Positions 35,118 through 44,133 of a DNA stretch of 64,000 bases are shown piece by piece. Numbering within the stretch: the stretch's first letter is position 1; the number at the start of each line of letters is the position of its first letter. The stretch spans positions 2,450,001 through 2,514,000 of the forward strand of contig NZ_JAIUZO010000002.1 of NCBI RefSeq assembly GCF_020171365.1, in the 5' to 3' direction. The notes under the pieces are model-generated. The model made no database searches. It saw only the letters and a program-made list of their open reading frames with translations, and was not told the DNA's origin. The DNA is from Qipengyuania gaetbuli (GTDB lineage: Bacteria > Pseudomonadota > Alphaproteobacteria > Sphingomonadales > Sphingomonadaceae). The translations under genes were made by a program, and so were the position numbers.

Positions 35118-36660
35118 CGGTAATCCCTTGCCCGGACCTTCCACGCCTGATCCCACGCCCTATCCGCTCGATCAACTGGCGGAACGCGGCGATGCACAGG
35201 CGCGCGCCCTGGTGCTCAAGGACCGTGTGCTGAGTTTTGCCGAACTTCGCGAGCAGGTCTCGCTGCTGGCCGGGTGGCTGGCCGGCCAGTGCGAGGCGGG
35301 TTCGCGGGTTGCAAGCTGGGCGGCAAAGGGGGAACTGACCTGCCTCCTGCCGCTGGCGGCTGCACGGGCGGGGCTTGTCCACGTGCCGATAAATCCGCTG
35401 CTGAAGCGCGCGCAGGTGGCGCATATCCTGGCCGATAGCGGCGCGTGCCTCCTCATGGGCACCAAAGCCCGGCTCCAGACGCTGGAGGACGGCGATCTTC
35501 CCGCAGGGTGCCAGGCGGTCGACGAAGCCGAAGTCTTCGCAAGCGCCGAAGCTACCGCCGCCCGGTTGAAGCCGTCGGACAGCGATCCCGATGCGCTGGC
35601 GGCAATTCTTTACACGAGCGGTTCGACGGGCAAGCCCAAGGGCGTCATGCTCAGCCATGCGAACCTCTGGCTGGGTGCCGTCTCGGTGGCCGATTACCTT
35701 GGCATGAGCAGCGATGACGTCACGCTTGCAGTCCTGCCGCTCAGTTTCGACTACGGTCAGAACCAGCTGCTTTCCACCTGGTACGCGGGCGGGTGCGTCG
35801 TTCCGCTCGATTACCTTTTCCCGCGTGACGTCGCGAAGGCCTGCGCCCGGCACGGCGTCACCACGCTGGCCGCCGTCCCCCCGCTCTGGGTCCAGCTGAC
35901 CGAGATGGAGTGGCCTGCCGAGGCGCTGGCGTCCATGCGCCGCCTGACTAACAGCGGGGGTGCCCTCACGGTCGAACTGGTACGCGACCTGCGGGCACTG
36001 TTCCCCGAAGCGCGGCTGTTCCCGATGTACGGCCTGACCGAGGCATTCCGTTCGACTTATCTGGATCCGGACCTTGTCGACAGCCATCCGACCTCGATGG
36101 GCAAGGCGATCCCCTTTGCGGAAATCCTCGTCATCGACGATGAGGGCGCGGTGGCCGACCCGGAAGAAGAGGGCGAACTGGTGCATTGCGGCCCGCTCGT
36201 GGCGCAAGGGTACTGGCAGGATGCGGCGCGCACTGCAGAACGGTTCCGGCCTGCGCCGGATGCATCAACCTATGGCGGCACCGCCGTCTGGTCCGGCGAC
36301 CGTGTCAGGCGGGATGCAGAAGGGTTGCTGCACTTCGTCGGTCGCCGTGACGCCATGATCAAGAGCGCGGGCAACCGGATCAGCCCGCAGGAGGTCGAGA
36401 GTGCGGCGCTGGCTTCGGGCCTGGTCGCCGAGGCGGTTGCGATCGGGGTGCCCGACATGCAGCTCGGCCATGCGATCCACCTGGTAGTGCGGGCGGCAGC
36501 TGATGCCTCCGATAACACCGAGGCGGAGCTTAGGCGGGCGCTGGCGCGTGAACTGCCCAATTTCATGCAGCCGCATGTCTATCACTGGCGCGAAACGATG
36601 CCGCTCAACCCGAATGGCAAGATCGACCGCACAAGGCTCGAGCAGGAGATCGGCGCATGA
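35110..36660 (+). CDS. Acyl-CoA ligase (AMP-forming), exosortase A system-associated
   Basis: 516-residue adenylating enzyme. P-loop LYTSGSTGKPKGV, YGLTEAFRSTY, and the hinge FVGRRDAMIKSAGNRISPQEVESAA are in order, with a C-terminal LNPNGKIDRTRLE lysine motif. It should activate a carboxylate and load it onto the locus ACP or CoA. An in-frame stop just upstream makes ATG 35110 the only start, with no clear ribosome-binding site. The stop overlaps the decarboxylase ATG (ATGA, 36657-36660). Confidence 0.9.
   Translation: MTTGNPLPGPSTPDPTPYPLDQLAERGDAQARALVLKDRVLSFAELREQVSLLAGWLAGQCEAGSRVASWAAKGELTCLLPLAAARAGLVHVPINPLLKRAQVAHILADSGACLLMGTKARLQTLEDGDLPAGCQAVDEAEVFASAEATAARLKPSDSDPDALAAILYTSGSTGKPKGVMLSHANLWLGAVSVADYLGMSSDDVTLAVLPLSFDYGQNQLLSTWYAGGCVVPLDYLFPRDVAKACARHGVTTLAAVPPLWVQLTEMEWPAEALASMRRLTNSGGALTVELVRDLRALFPEARLFPMYGLTEAFRSTYLDPDLVDSHPTSMGKAIPFAEILVIDDEGAVADPEEEGELVHCGPLVAQGYWQDAARTAERFRPAPDASTYGGTAVWSGDRVRRDAEGLLHFVGRRDAMIKSAGNRISPQEVESAALASGLVAEAVAIGVPDMQLGHAIHLVVRAAADASDNTEAELRRALARELPNFMQPHVYHWRETMPLNPNGKIDRTRLEQEIGA
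35125..35129 (-). promoter_or_regulatory. Shine-Dalgarno fixing the BioF2 start
   Basis: AAGGG on the minus strand, 7 nt before GTG 35117. Upstream alternatives (GTG 35144, ATG 35156) have no comparable site. Confidence 0.5.
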
Positions 36661-37883
36661 AGCCGCTTGGCCCCATTCCGGACGGCTTCGAAGCCATCGA
36701 CGGCGAACTCGCGATTGCGGGCCGCAAGGCTTCCGACCTCGTCGAGGCGGCGGGGGCGAGCCCGCTGTTCGTCCATTCGAGGGATCTCATCGCGGCTCGG
36801 CTGGCGATGCTGCGCAAGGCCCTGCCTGAGCGGATTCGTGTAAATTACGCCATAAAAGCCAATAGTTTCTCTCCGCTTCTTCAGTTTATTTCGGAATTTG
36901 TCGACGGGCTGGATATCGCCTCTGGGGGCGAACTAGCCATGCTGCAGGCGATCGGCATGGAGGGTGCGCGCATCAGCTTTGCCGGCCCCGGCAAGCGCGA
37001 CACGGAACTGGAGGCTGCAATTTCGGCAGGTGTCACGCTCAATCTCGAGAGCGAGAACGAGGCGAGAAGGGCGCTGGCGATTGCCGAACGTCTCGGAAAA
37101 ACGCCTCGCCTCGCAATCAGGGTAAACCCGGATTTCGAACTCAAGGGCTCCGGCATGAAGATGGGAGGCGGCGCAAAGCCGTTCGGCGTCGATGCGGAAC
37201 GCGTGCCCGCGCTTGCCCGGGAGATTATCGCTGCCGGGTGCGATTGGCGCGGCCTGCATATCTTCACGGGCAGCCAGGCACTCGACGCCGACGCAGTCGC
37301 CGAAACGCAGGGCAATATCCTCGACCTCGCCAACAGGATCGCCTTGGAGGCGGGCGTGACCTTGCCGAAGCTGAACATGGGCGGCGGTTTCGGTATCCCC
37401 TATTTCAGCGGAGACACGCCCCTCGATATCGAGAAGGTGGGAGAAAATCTGTCCAAGCGTCTGGAAACGCTACCTGAAACTCTTTCCCAGGCGGAGATCT
37501 TCGTCGAATTGGGCCGCTATCTTGTGGGCGAGTCAGGTGTTTACCTCACGCGGATCCTCGATCGAAAGGAAAGCCATGGCGAGGTCTATCTCGTCACCGA
37601 TGGCGGACTCCATCACCAGCTGGCCGCATCGGGCAATTTCGGGACCGTCGTGCGCCGCAATTACCCGGTCGCCATTGCCTCGCGGTTCGGGGCGGAACCC
37701 GAAGAGGTCGCCAATGTCGTGGGCTGCCTTTGCACCCCGCTGGACCGTCTTGCCGACAAGGCGCACCTGCCGCGTGCCGAAGTCGGCGATCTGGTCGCGG
37801 TATTCTGTGCCGGGGCCTATGGTGCCAGCGCCTCTCCGGCAGCATTTCTCGCCCAGGGACCGGCTGCCGAAGTCCTGATTTGA
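36657..37883 (+). CDS. PLP-dependent decarboxylase, exosortase A system-associated
   Basis: 408-residue fold-type III enzyme related to diaminopimelate and ornithine decarboxylases. PLP-binding Lys67 is in VNYAIKANS; HIFTGSQ, GGGFGIPY and the C-terminal CGAGAYGAS-like block (FCAGAYGASAS) are visible. It should decarboxylate a basic or acidic amino acid to an amine for the locus, but the substrate is not known. The codons around 36838-36900 are markedly AT-richer than the rest. Confidence 0.9.
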   Translation: MKPLGPIPDGFEAIDGELAIAGRKASDLVEAAGASPLFVHSRDLIAARLAMLRKALPERIRVNYAIKANSFSPLLQFISEFVDGLDIASGGELAMLQAIGMEGARISFAGPGKRDTELEAAISAGVTLNLESENEARRALAIAERLGKTPRLAIRVNPDFELKGSGMKMGGGAKPFGVDAERVPALAREIIAAGCDWRGLHIFTGSQALDADAVAETQGNILDLANRIALEAGVTLPKLNMGGGFGIPYFSGDTPLDIEKVGENLSKRLETLPETLSQAEIFVELGRYLVGESGVYLTRILDRKESHGEVYLVTDGGLHHQLAASGNFGTVVRRNYPVAIASRFGAEPEEVANVVGCLCTPLDRLADKAHLPRAEVGDLVAVFCAGAYGASASPAAFLAQGPAAEVLI

Positions 37884-37909
37884 GACAGTTGCGAATTTCG
37901 TGGTAAATC

Positions 37910-37925
37910 CCAGCGATTCCGCTGG
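37910..37925. repeat. Hairpin downstream of the decarboxylase
   Basis: CCAGCG (37910-37915) and CGCTGG (37920-37925) with loop ATTC. It lies in the 160-bp gap before the export gene. No U-tract follows, but it could mark the boundary of the two transcription units. A weak -35/-10 pair (TTCGCG 37926-37931, TATGTT 37948-37953, spacing 16) lies just after it. Confidence 0.35.
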
Positions 37926-38043
37926 TTCGCGGCTCCATGGCTAACAGTATGTTCACCTTTTTCGGGCAATGACCTGTGTGAAATTGGGATGACTGCGCGG
38001 GGCCGCCAATCGGCAACCGCGCTCGATGACAGGGAAATACCGA

Positions 38044-38685
38044 ATGCGTTCGATCCGATCTGCCGCTATCGTTGCTCTTGCTTGCACGAGCCTGGGACTG
38101 GGCGGCTGCGCCACGACAGGCGCCGACGAGCTACCGCCGGCGACCTTCGTTGCCCTGCAGGAACAGCCGGGCGAGGAATATGTGATCGGCCCGCTCGACG
38201 AGCTGACCATCCACGTCTGGCGCAATCCGGAACTGGGTGCGGAAAAGATCCAGGTCCGTCCCGACGGGCGCATCACCATCCCGCTGGTCAAGGACCTGCC
38301 TGCCGTCGGCAAGACGCCGTCGATGCTGGAAAAGGACATCGCCCAGCAGCTCAGCCAGTACATCGAGGAACCGCTGGTTTCGGTCATCGTGAACGAGTTC
38401 GCGGGTACCTTCAGCCAGCAGATCCGCATCGTCGGCGCCACGGAAAAGCCGGCATCGCTGCCCTACCGCGCGAACATGACGGTGCTCGATGCCATGATCT
38501 CGGTCGGCGGCCTCAGCGAATTTGCCGCCGGTAACCGCGCCAAGCTCATCCGGTTCGACAAGCAGTCGGGCTCGCAGAAAGAATATGCGCTGCGCCTAGC
38601 CGACCTGCTTCGCCGCGGCGACAGCGATGCCAACGTGCTGCTGCAGCCCGGCGATGTGATCATCATCCCGGAAAGCGCCTTCTAG
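38044..38685 (+). CDS. XrtA/PEP-CTERM exopolysaccharide export protein (Wza-like)
   Basis: 213-residue outer-membrane lipoprotein: signal MRSIRSAAIVALACTSLGLGGC with lipobox LGG|C. A polysaccharide-export domain (YVIGPLDELTIHVWRNPELG through VSVIVNEFAG) is followed by an SLBB-type domain (IRIVGATEKPASLPYRANM). It would form the periplasm-to-outside export channel. ATG 38044 is the start that begins directly at the signal peptide; ATG 38026 adds six residues. First gene of the plus-strand export run. Confidence 0.92.
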   Translation: MRSIRSAAIVALACTSLGLGGCATTGADELPPATFVALQEQPGEEYVIGPLDELTIHVWRNPELGAEKIQVRPDGRITIPLVKDLPAVGKTPSMLEKDIAQQLSQYIEEPLVSVIVNEFAGTFSQQIRIVGATEKPASLPYRANMTVLDAMISVGGLSEFAAGNRAKLIRFDKQSGSQKEYALRLADLLRRGDSDANVLLQPGDVIIIPESAF

Positions 38686-38701
38686 GGCCGGGCAAGGGGG
38701 C

Positions 38702-40219
38702 ATGCAGGACATCATCGACCAGTTTCGCAGCGCGCTGCACACGGTCTGGAACCGCCGGTGGATCGCGCTGGCGGTGGCCTGGGGCGTGTGCCTTCTGGGC
38801 TGGCTGGCGGTCGCGATGATCCCCAACAGCTACGAAAGCCGGGCGCGCATCTTCGTCGAACTGGACGATGTGCTGGGTGACGAGCTCAAGATCGCAGGCG
38901 ACGGTGAACAGGCCATCACCCGCGTTCGCCAGACGCTGACCAGCGCGACCAATCTGGAAAAGATCATCCGTTCGACCCAGCTGGGCGACAAGGTGCAGAC
39001 CGACCTCGAGATGCAGAACGCGGTCGAGGACCTGTCGGACAATATCCGGGTCAGCCTGCAGCAGGACAATCTGTTCGAAATCACTGCGACCATCGGCGAG
39101 GGCAGCCTGTCCGATGCGGAGAACGCCAAGCTGGCGCAGGAAGTCGTCCAGCAAATGATCGACCTGTTCCGCGAACAGAACATTGCCGACAACCGCGGCG
39201 ACGTGGCGCAGACCATGATTTTCCTCGAACAGCAGCTGGAAGAGCGCAAGAAGGAGCTCGAGGCGATCGAACAGCGCCGCCTTGCCTTCGAGGCCGCAAA
39301 CCCCGAGGCCGTGGCCGGTGCGGGTGCCAGCGCCATGCGGCTCCAGACCATGCGTAGCGAGATGCGCAATGTCGATGCGGACATCGCCGCTGCACAAAGC
39401 GCGCTTGCAGCCATAAACGGCCAGATTGCCGGTACGCCGCGCACCATCGTGATGCCGGGCGAGGGCGGTGCACGCGGCGCGCTGATGCAGGCCGAAGCCC
39501 AGCTTTCCGGCATGCGTGCGCGCGGCCTCACCAACAGCCATCCCGACGTCCAGGCCCAGTTGCGTCAGATCGAGGCGCTGCGCGCGCAGGCTGAACGTGA
39601 ACCGGCCGGTTCCGGCGGCTCGCTCAACCCTGCCTATAGTTCGCTGGTCTCGATCCGTGCCGAGCGGCAGGCCAACGTCCAAGCGCTCCAGGCGCGCAAG
39701 GTGGCGCTGCAGTCGGATATCTCGGCGCTGATCGCCACGCAGGCGGACGAACCGGCCGTTGCTGCCGAAGCCAGCCGGATCAGCCGTGACTACGAGGTCC
39801 AGAAGGAAAAATACGACGAGCTCCTTCAGAGCCGTGAACGTATGCGGGTGCGCGGCGACTACGAGACCAACCGCAGCTCGTTCCAGTTCGACGTGATCGA
39901 TCCGCCGATCCTGCCGCAAAAGCCTGCCGCACCAAACCGTCCGTTGCTGCTGGTCGGCGTGCTGCTGTCGGGTCTTCTCGTGGGGGCGGGCGTTGCTTTC
40001 CTGCTCGGATTGCTGCGGTCCAGCTTCACCACGGCAGAACGGCTGGAAAAGGCGCTCGAACTGCCCGTCATCGGCACCGTTTCGCGCTCGATGACGGTGG
40101 AAGCGACGCTGCACGAGAAGCTGCGCCTCAAGCAATTCCTTGCCGGATCGGGCGCGCTGGCAGGCATCTGCTTCCTGCTGCTCGTTGTCGAGATCGTCCA
40201 GGTCGGATCGGTGGCTTGA
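38702..40219 (+). CDS. XrtA system polysaccharide chain-length determinant
   Basis: 505-residue Wzz/GumC-type inner-membrane protein. N-terminal membrane segment about 19-39 (WIALAVAWGVCLLGWLAVAM), a large periplasmic coiled-coil region (about 150-400, QQLEERKKELEAIEQRR and following) and two C-terminal membrane segments (LLLVGVLLSGLLVGAGVAFL and AGICFLLLVVEIV). It controls polymer length and partners with the kinase encoded 4 bp downstream. Confidence 0.93.
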   Translation: MQDIIDQFRSALHTVWNRRWIALAVAWGVCLLGWLAVAMIPNSYESRARIFVELDDVLGDELKIAGDGEQAITRVRQTLTSATNLEKIIRSTQLGDKVQTDLEMQNAVEDLSDNIRVSLQQDNLFEITATIGEGSLSDAENAKLAQEVVQQMIDLFREQNIADNRGDVAQTMIFLEQQLEERKKELEAIEQRRLAFEAANPEAVAGAGASAMRLQTMRSEMRNVDADIAAAQSALAAINGQIAGTPRTIVMPGEGGARGALMQAEAQLSGMRARGLTNSHPDVQAQLRQIEALRAQAEREPAGSGGSLNPAYSSLVSIRAERQANVQALQARKVALQSDISALIATQADEPAVAAEASRISRDYEVQKEKYDELLQSRERMRVRGDYETNRSSFQFDVIDPPILPQKPAAPNRPLLLVGVLLSGLLVGAGVAFLLGLLRSSFTTAERLEKALELPVIGTVSRSMTVEATLHEKLRLKQFLAGSGALAGICFLLLVVEIVQVGSVA

Positions 40220-40223
40220 GGAG

Positions 40224-41261
40224 ATGAGCGTGAACAAGCCCACCAAGATCACGCCCGCCGACAAGGCGAAGGATGAAACGCCTCCGTCCGAACGCGCCTC
40301 GCTGCTCGAACGCGCCAGCGGCGCCTTCGGCCTCGACAAGCTGGCTCCGGCTGCGGTTCCGGTCATGCTTGAAGGCGACAAGGCGAAGAAATTCGCCACC
40401 AAGCGCAAGTTCGAGGAAAAGCCTGCCCTGGCCGATCCGCCTGCCAAGCGTGTGGCGGAGCCTGTCGTAGAGCCCGCTGCTGCACCTGTTGCCCAGCCAG
40501 CCCCGCGCCGCGCGGAAACCGCCGCGGTCGAATTCACCGGAACGAAACACGAAATCGTGCGCGAATTGCTGCGCGAACAGGGCCTGATCGACCCCGATGG
40601 CGGGGCATCGCGCCTGCTGGAAGAATTCCGCATCGTCAAACGGCAAGTGTTGGCGACAGCCAAGGCGGAAGGCACGGCTGCCTCGCGCCGCGTGCTCGTC
40701 TGCTCGCCGCATCCCAACGAGGGCAAGACCTTCTGCGCCCTGAACCTCGCGCTGGCGATGGCGTCGGAACGCGACGGTGAAGTGCTGCTGATCGACGCCG
40801 ATTTCGGCAAGCCGTCGATCCTGTCGAAGCTCGGCCTGTCGAGCGAGACCGGCTTCATGGACGTCCTCGCCGATCCGTCCGCCCACGTGGAGGATTACGT
40901 TCTCGGCACCGATGTACCCGGCCTCTGGGTGCTGGGCGCCGGCGCGCGCACCGGCCGCGACAGCGAATACCTTGCCAGCGAACGGACGTGGGAAGTGCTC
41001 AATCGCCTGACCCGTGGCGCACCGAACCGCATGATCGTGTTCGACAGCCCGCCCGCACTGGCGGCGACGCCCGCGAGCGAGCTTGCCAAGCATGTCGGCC
41101 AGGCGCTGCTGGTTGCGCGCGCGGACCGGACCGGACAGGTGGCTCTGGAAGACGCGATCGACCTGCTGTCGGCCTGTCCCGATATCCGCCTGCTGCTCAA
41201 CGATGCGACCTTCAGCCCGAGCGGCCGCAAGTTCGGCAGCTATTACGGTTACGGGGAGTAA
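40224..41261 (+). CDS. XrtA-associated tyrosine autokinase (Wzc-like cytoplasmic)
   Basis: 345 residues. An Ala/Pro-rich N-terminal linker (about 10-105) precedes a BY-kinase domain: Walker A SPHPNEGKT, Walker A' VLLIDADFGKPS, Walker B MIVFDSPP. The C-terminus ends in a short tyrosine cluster SYYGYGE, the likely autophosphorylation site. It regulates polymerisation together with the chain-length protein. ATG 40224 has GAGGAG just upstream; the upstream frame is inside the previous gene. Confidence 0.92.
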   Translation: MSVNKPTKITPADKAKDETPPSERASLLERASGAFGLDKLAPAAVPVMLEGDKAKKFATKRKFEEKPALADPPAKRVAEPVVEPAAAPVAQPAPRRAETAAVEFTGTKHEIVRELLREQGLIDPDGGASRLLEEFRIVKRQVLATAKAEGTAASRRVLVCSPHPNEGKTFCALNLALAMASERDGEVLLIDADFGKPSILSKLGLSSETGFMDVLADPSAHVEDYVLGTDVPGLWVLGAGARTGRDSEYLASERTWEVLNRLTRGAPNRMIVFDSPPALAATPASELAKHVGQALLVARADRTGQVALEDAIDLLSACPDIRLLLNDATFSPSGRKFGSYYGYGE

Positions 41262-41268
41262 TCCCACA

Positions 41269-42903
41269 ATGCGGGGCATCCTGACAGCGATCGCGCTAGG
41301 CGCGCTGGCCGTCGCCGGCCCCGTTGCTGCGCAGGATCGCCGTGGGGATGATCGCGAGTCCTCCCGCGAAGGGGATCGCACGCGCATCGATCCGTACATC
41401 GAAGTCTCCCAGATCGTGACCTGGCAGTTCGATCCGGTGGACGAGACCGTTACCTACACGCAGGTCGCCGCCGGAGTGGACGCCCAGATCCGCGGCCGAA
41501 ACAGCGGCGCTGCCATTGCCCTGCGCTACGAACGCAATTTCGCCTGGGATGGGAACGCGCGCGACACCGACACGCTGACCGGCATCGTGCGCGGCTACAC
41601 GGCCATCGTCCCGCGTACACTGCAGATCGAGGCGGGCGCTCTGGCAAGCCGCACAAGGACGGATGGCTCGGGCGGATCGCTGCTCGTGCCTGTTATCGGT
41701 GACGACGATACCGTCACGAAGACCTATTCCGCCTATGCCGGCCCGACGCTTTCGACCCGCGTCGACGACGTCAAGATCGATGCGAATTACCGCATCGGCT
41801 ATACGCGGGTGGAAGGCCCCGATTTCGTCACGCTCGGCGGTGACGCCGTGGACCTGTTTGACGAGAGCGTCGCTCATTCCGCCATGGTTCGTGCGGCGAC
41901 TTCGCCCGATATGCCTTTCCCGGTGGGCGTGGGCGTCGGTGCGGGCTTCTACCAGGAAGATATCGACACGCTGGACCAGCGGGTACGCGATGCCTACGTG
42001 CGCGGAGACGTGACTATTCCGGTTACGCCCACGCTGGCCATCGTCGCCGGTGCCGGCGTCGAGGACGTCGAAGTCTCCTCCCGTGACGCCCTGCGCGATA
42101 CGGACGGCAATCCGATCGTCGGCCCGAATGGTCGCTACGTCGTCGACAGCAACAGCCCGCGCCAGATTGCTTACGAGGCGGAAGGCCTAATCTGGGACGT
42201 TGGGGTCATCTGGCGCCCGAGCAGCCGCACGCAGCTGCAGGCAACCTTCGGACGCCGCTACGACAGCGACACTTATTACGGCAGCTTTACCTGGCAGCCG
42301 TCCAGCCGCTCGAACCTCGGCATCGCAGTCTACGATTCGATCCAGGGCTTCGGCGGCAGGCTCAACAATGCGCTGGCCGCGCTGCCCACCGATTTCGAGG
42401 TGATCCGCGACCCCGTTAGCGGCGATATCACCGGCTGCACCAGCCCGACGCTGGGCACCAATTGCTTGTCCGGCCTGCTCGGCTCGGTCCGCTCCTCGGT
42501 CTTCCGCGGTCGCGGCGTGACCGCCAGCTACACGCGTGAAGTCGGCCGGATGACCGCGGGCATCGCCGCAGGCTACGACAACCGCAAATTCATCGCCGCG
42601 CCCGGGACCGTGCTCGAAGTGGCCAACGATATCGTCGATGAAAGCTATTACGTGACTGCCGGCGTCAGCGGGCCGGCATGGCGCGGCAACTTCAGCGTGA
42701 ACACCTTTGCCAACTGGTTCGACAGCGGCATCGGCGAGATAGGCGATACCTTCGCCTATGGTAGCGCCGCCTCCTATTACCAGCGCATCTGGCAGAACCT
42801 GTCGGCACGCGCCGCACTTTCGGTCTATGCTGTCGATACCGAGGTCAGCGACGCGGACCTGCGCGCGGCAAGCGCATTGCTCGGCCTGCGCTACGATTTC
42901 TGA
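41269..42903 (+). CDS. XrtA/PEP-CTERM-associated outer-membrane beta-barrel protein
   Basis: 544 residues. A signal peptide (MRGILTAIALGALAVAGPVAAQ) is followed by repeated amphipathic strands with regularly spaced aromatics and a C-terminal LGLRYDF, the terminal-Phe signature of outer-membrane barrels. Comparable proteins occupy this place in XrtA loci and may be secretion pores or structural barrels. It starts 7 bp after the kinase stop. Confidence 0.85.
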   Translation: MRGILTAIALGALAVAGPVAAQDRRGDDRESSREGDRTRIDPYIEVSQIVTWQFDPVDETVTYTQVAAGVDAQIRGRNSGAAIALRYERNFAWDGNARDTDTLTGIVRGYTAIVPRTLQIEAGALASRTRTDGSGGSLLVPVIGDDDTVTKTYSAYAGPTLSTRVDDVKIDANYRIGYTRVEGPDFVTLGGDAVDLFDESVAHSAMVRAATSPDMPFPVGVGVGAGFYQEDIDTLDQRVRDAYVRGDVTIPVTPTLAIVAGAGVEDVEVSSRDALRDTDGNPIVGPNGRYVVDSNSPRQIAYEAEGLIWDVGVIWRPSSRTQLQATFGRRYDSDTYYGSFTWQPSSRSNLGIAVYDSIQGFGGRLNNALAALPTDFEVIRDPVSGDITGCTSPTLGTNCLSGLLGSVRSSVFRGRGVTASYTREVGRMTAGIAAGYDNRKFIAAPGTVLEVANDIVDESYYVTAGVSGPAWRGNFSVNTFANWFDSGIGEIGDTFAYGSAASYYQRIWQNLSARAALSVYAVDTEVSDADLRAASALLGLRYDF

Positions 42904-42916
42904 TAAGGGACGTTAC

Positions 42917-44113
42917 ATGTACGAGGAATTCTACGGCCTTTCCGAGCGCCCCTTCCAGCTGACGCCGGACCCGGCATTCTATTTCGAGAGCATCACGCAC
43001 AAGAAGGCGCTGAGCTATCTCGGCTATGGCCTGAACCAGGGAGAAGGTTTCGTCGTCATCACCGGCGAGGTCGGGGCGGGTAAATCGACGCTGGTCGCGC
43101 ATCTCAAACAAAGGCTGGACGAGCGCCGCATGACCGTGGGCGAAGTCGTCACCAGCGCGCTCGACGGCGAGGAAATGATCCACGTTGCCGCCCGCAGCTT
43201 CGGCCTCGATGTCGAGGGCGGGGACAAGGCAAGCGCGCTCGCGGCGATCGAACTGTTCCTGCACGAGGAAGCACGCCAGGGCCGCCGCGTCCTGCTGATC
43301 GTGGACGAGGCGCAGAACCTCTCGATCGGCGCGCTGGAAGAGCTGCGCATGCTGTCGAACTTCCAGCTCGGTTCGCATCCGCTGCTCCAGACGCTGCTGC
43401 TCGGCCAGCCCGAATTCAAGCACCTGCTCGCACAGTCGGACGAACTGGAGCAGCTGCGCCAGCGCGTCATCGCGGCACACCACCTCGAACCGATGCAGCC
43501 GGGCGAGATGGAACCTTACGTGGCGCACCGGTTGGAACATGTCGGCTGGACAGGCAATCCCGAGTTCGCATCGGCAATCTGGCCGCGCCTGCACAAGGCG
43601 ACGGGCGGCATTCCGCGCAAGGTCAACCAGGTCATGAACCGGCTGCTGCTGATGGGCGCGCTGGAAGAACAATCGGTGCTCGAGATCGATATGCTCGATG
43701 CCGTGATCGAGGAAATGACGGGCGATGCCGCCGCCGAAACCGCTGCCGAAGCGCCGCGCGTCAGGCCCGACCGCAACCTCCCGGCGAGCGATGCCATTGC
43801 GCAGGCGCGGACCCAGGCAGCCCCGGTACCCAGCGCTGCCGATGTCGAAGCGCGGCAGAAGGGCCTGCTCGACGTCCAGATCGAAGCGATCGAAGGCGCC
43901 TTTGCCCAGCGCGACAAGCACATGGCTGCACTGCGTCGGGAAATCGAAAAGCTCGCCGCCTCGCGTGGAGAGGGCAACGAGACGCCGGCCGATCTCGACA
44001 AGCGGCTCGCTGCTATCGAGGCGCGCCTCGATGAGCAGGAGCGCTCGCTGCGCCACGTCCTTTCGATGATGATCGACTATTTCGAGTCGGCCGGAACCCG
44101 CGAAGCGGCCTGA
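42917..44113 (+). CDS. XrtA-associated AAA ATPase (ExeA-like)
   Basis: 398 residues. MYEEFYGLSERPFQLTPDP is the usual opening of ExeA/GspA-type ATPases. Walker A is GEVGAGKST (50-58) and Walker B is LLIVDEAQNLS. The C-terminal part (about 280-398) is variable, with coiled-coil character (EAIEGAFAQRDKHMAALRREIEKL). It may control assembly of the export pore or septal localisation. It follows the barrel gene by 13 bp. Confidence 0.9.
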   Translation: MYEEFYGLSERPFQLTPDPAFYFESITHKKALSYLGYGLNQGEGFVVITGEVGAGKSTLVAHLKQRLDERRMTVGEVVTSALDGEEMIHVAARSFGLDVEGGDKASALAAIELFLHEEARQGRRVLLIVDEAQNLSIGALEELRMLSNFQLGSHPLLQTLLLGQPEFKHLLAQSDELEQLRQRVIAAHHLEPMQPGEMEPYVAHRLEHVGWTGNPEFASAIWPRLHKATGGIPRKVNQVMNRLLLMGALEEQSVLEIDMLDAVIEEMTGDAAAETAAEAPRVRPDRNLPASDAIAQARTQAAPVPSAADVEARQKGLLDVQIEAIEGAFAQRDKHMAALRREIEKLAASRGEGNETPADLDKRLAAIEARLDEQERSLRHVLSMMIDYFESAGTREAA

Positions 44114-44133
44114 CGCGCTTGGGGGCGGGCCGG

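Noticed and set aside
37926..37953. Promoter of the polysaccharide export run
   Set aside because: The -35 (TTCGCG) is poor and the spacing is 16; mentioned with the hairpin but not listed as a promoter.
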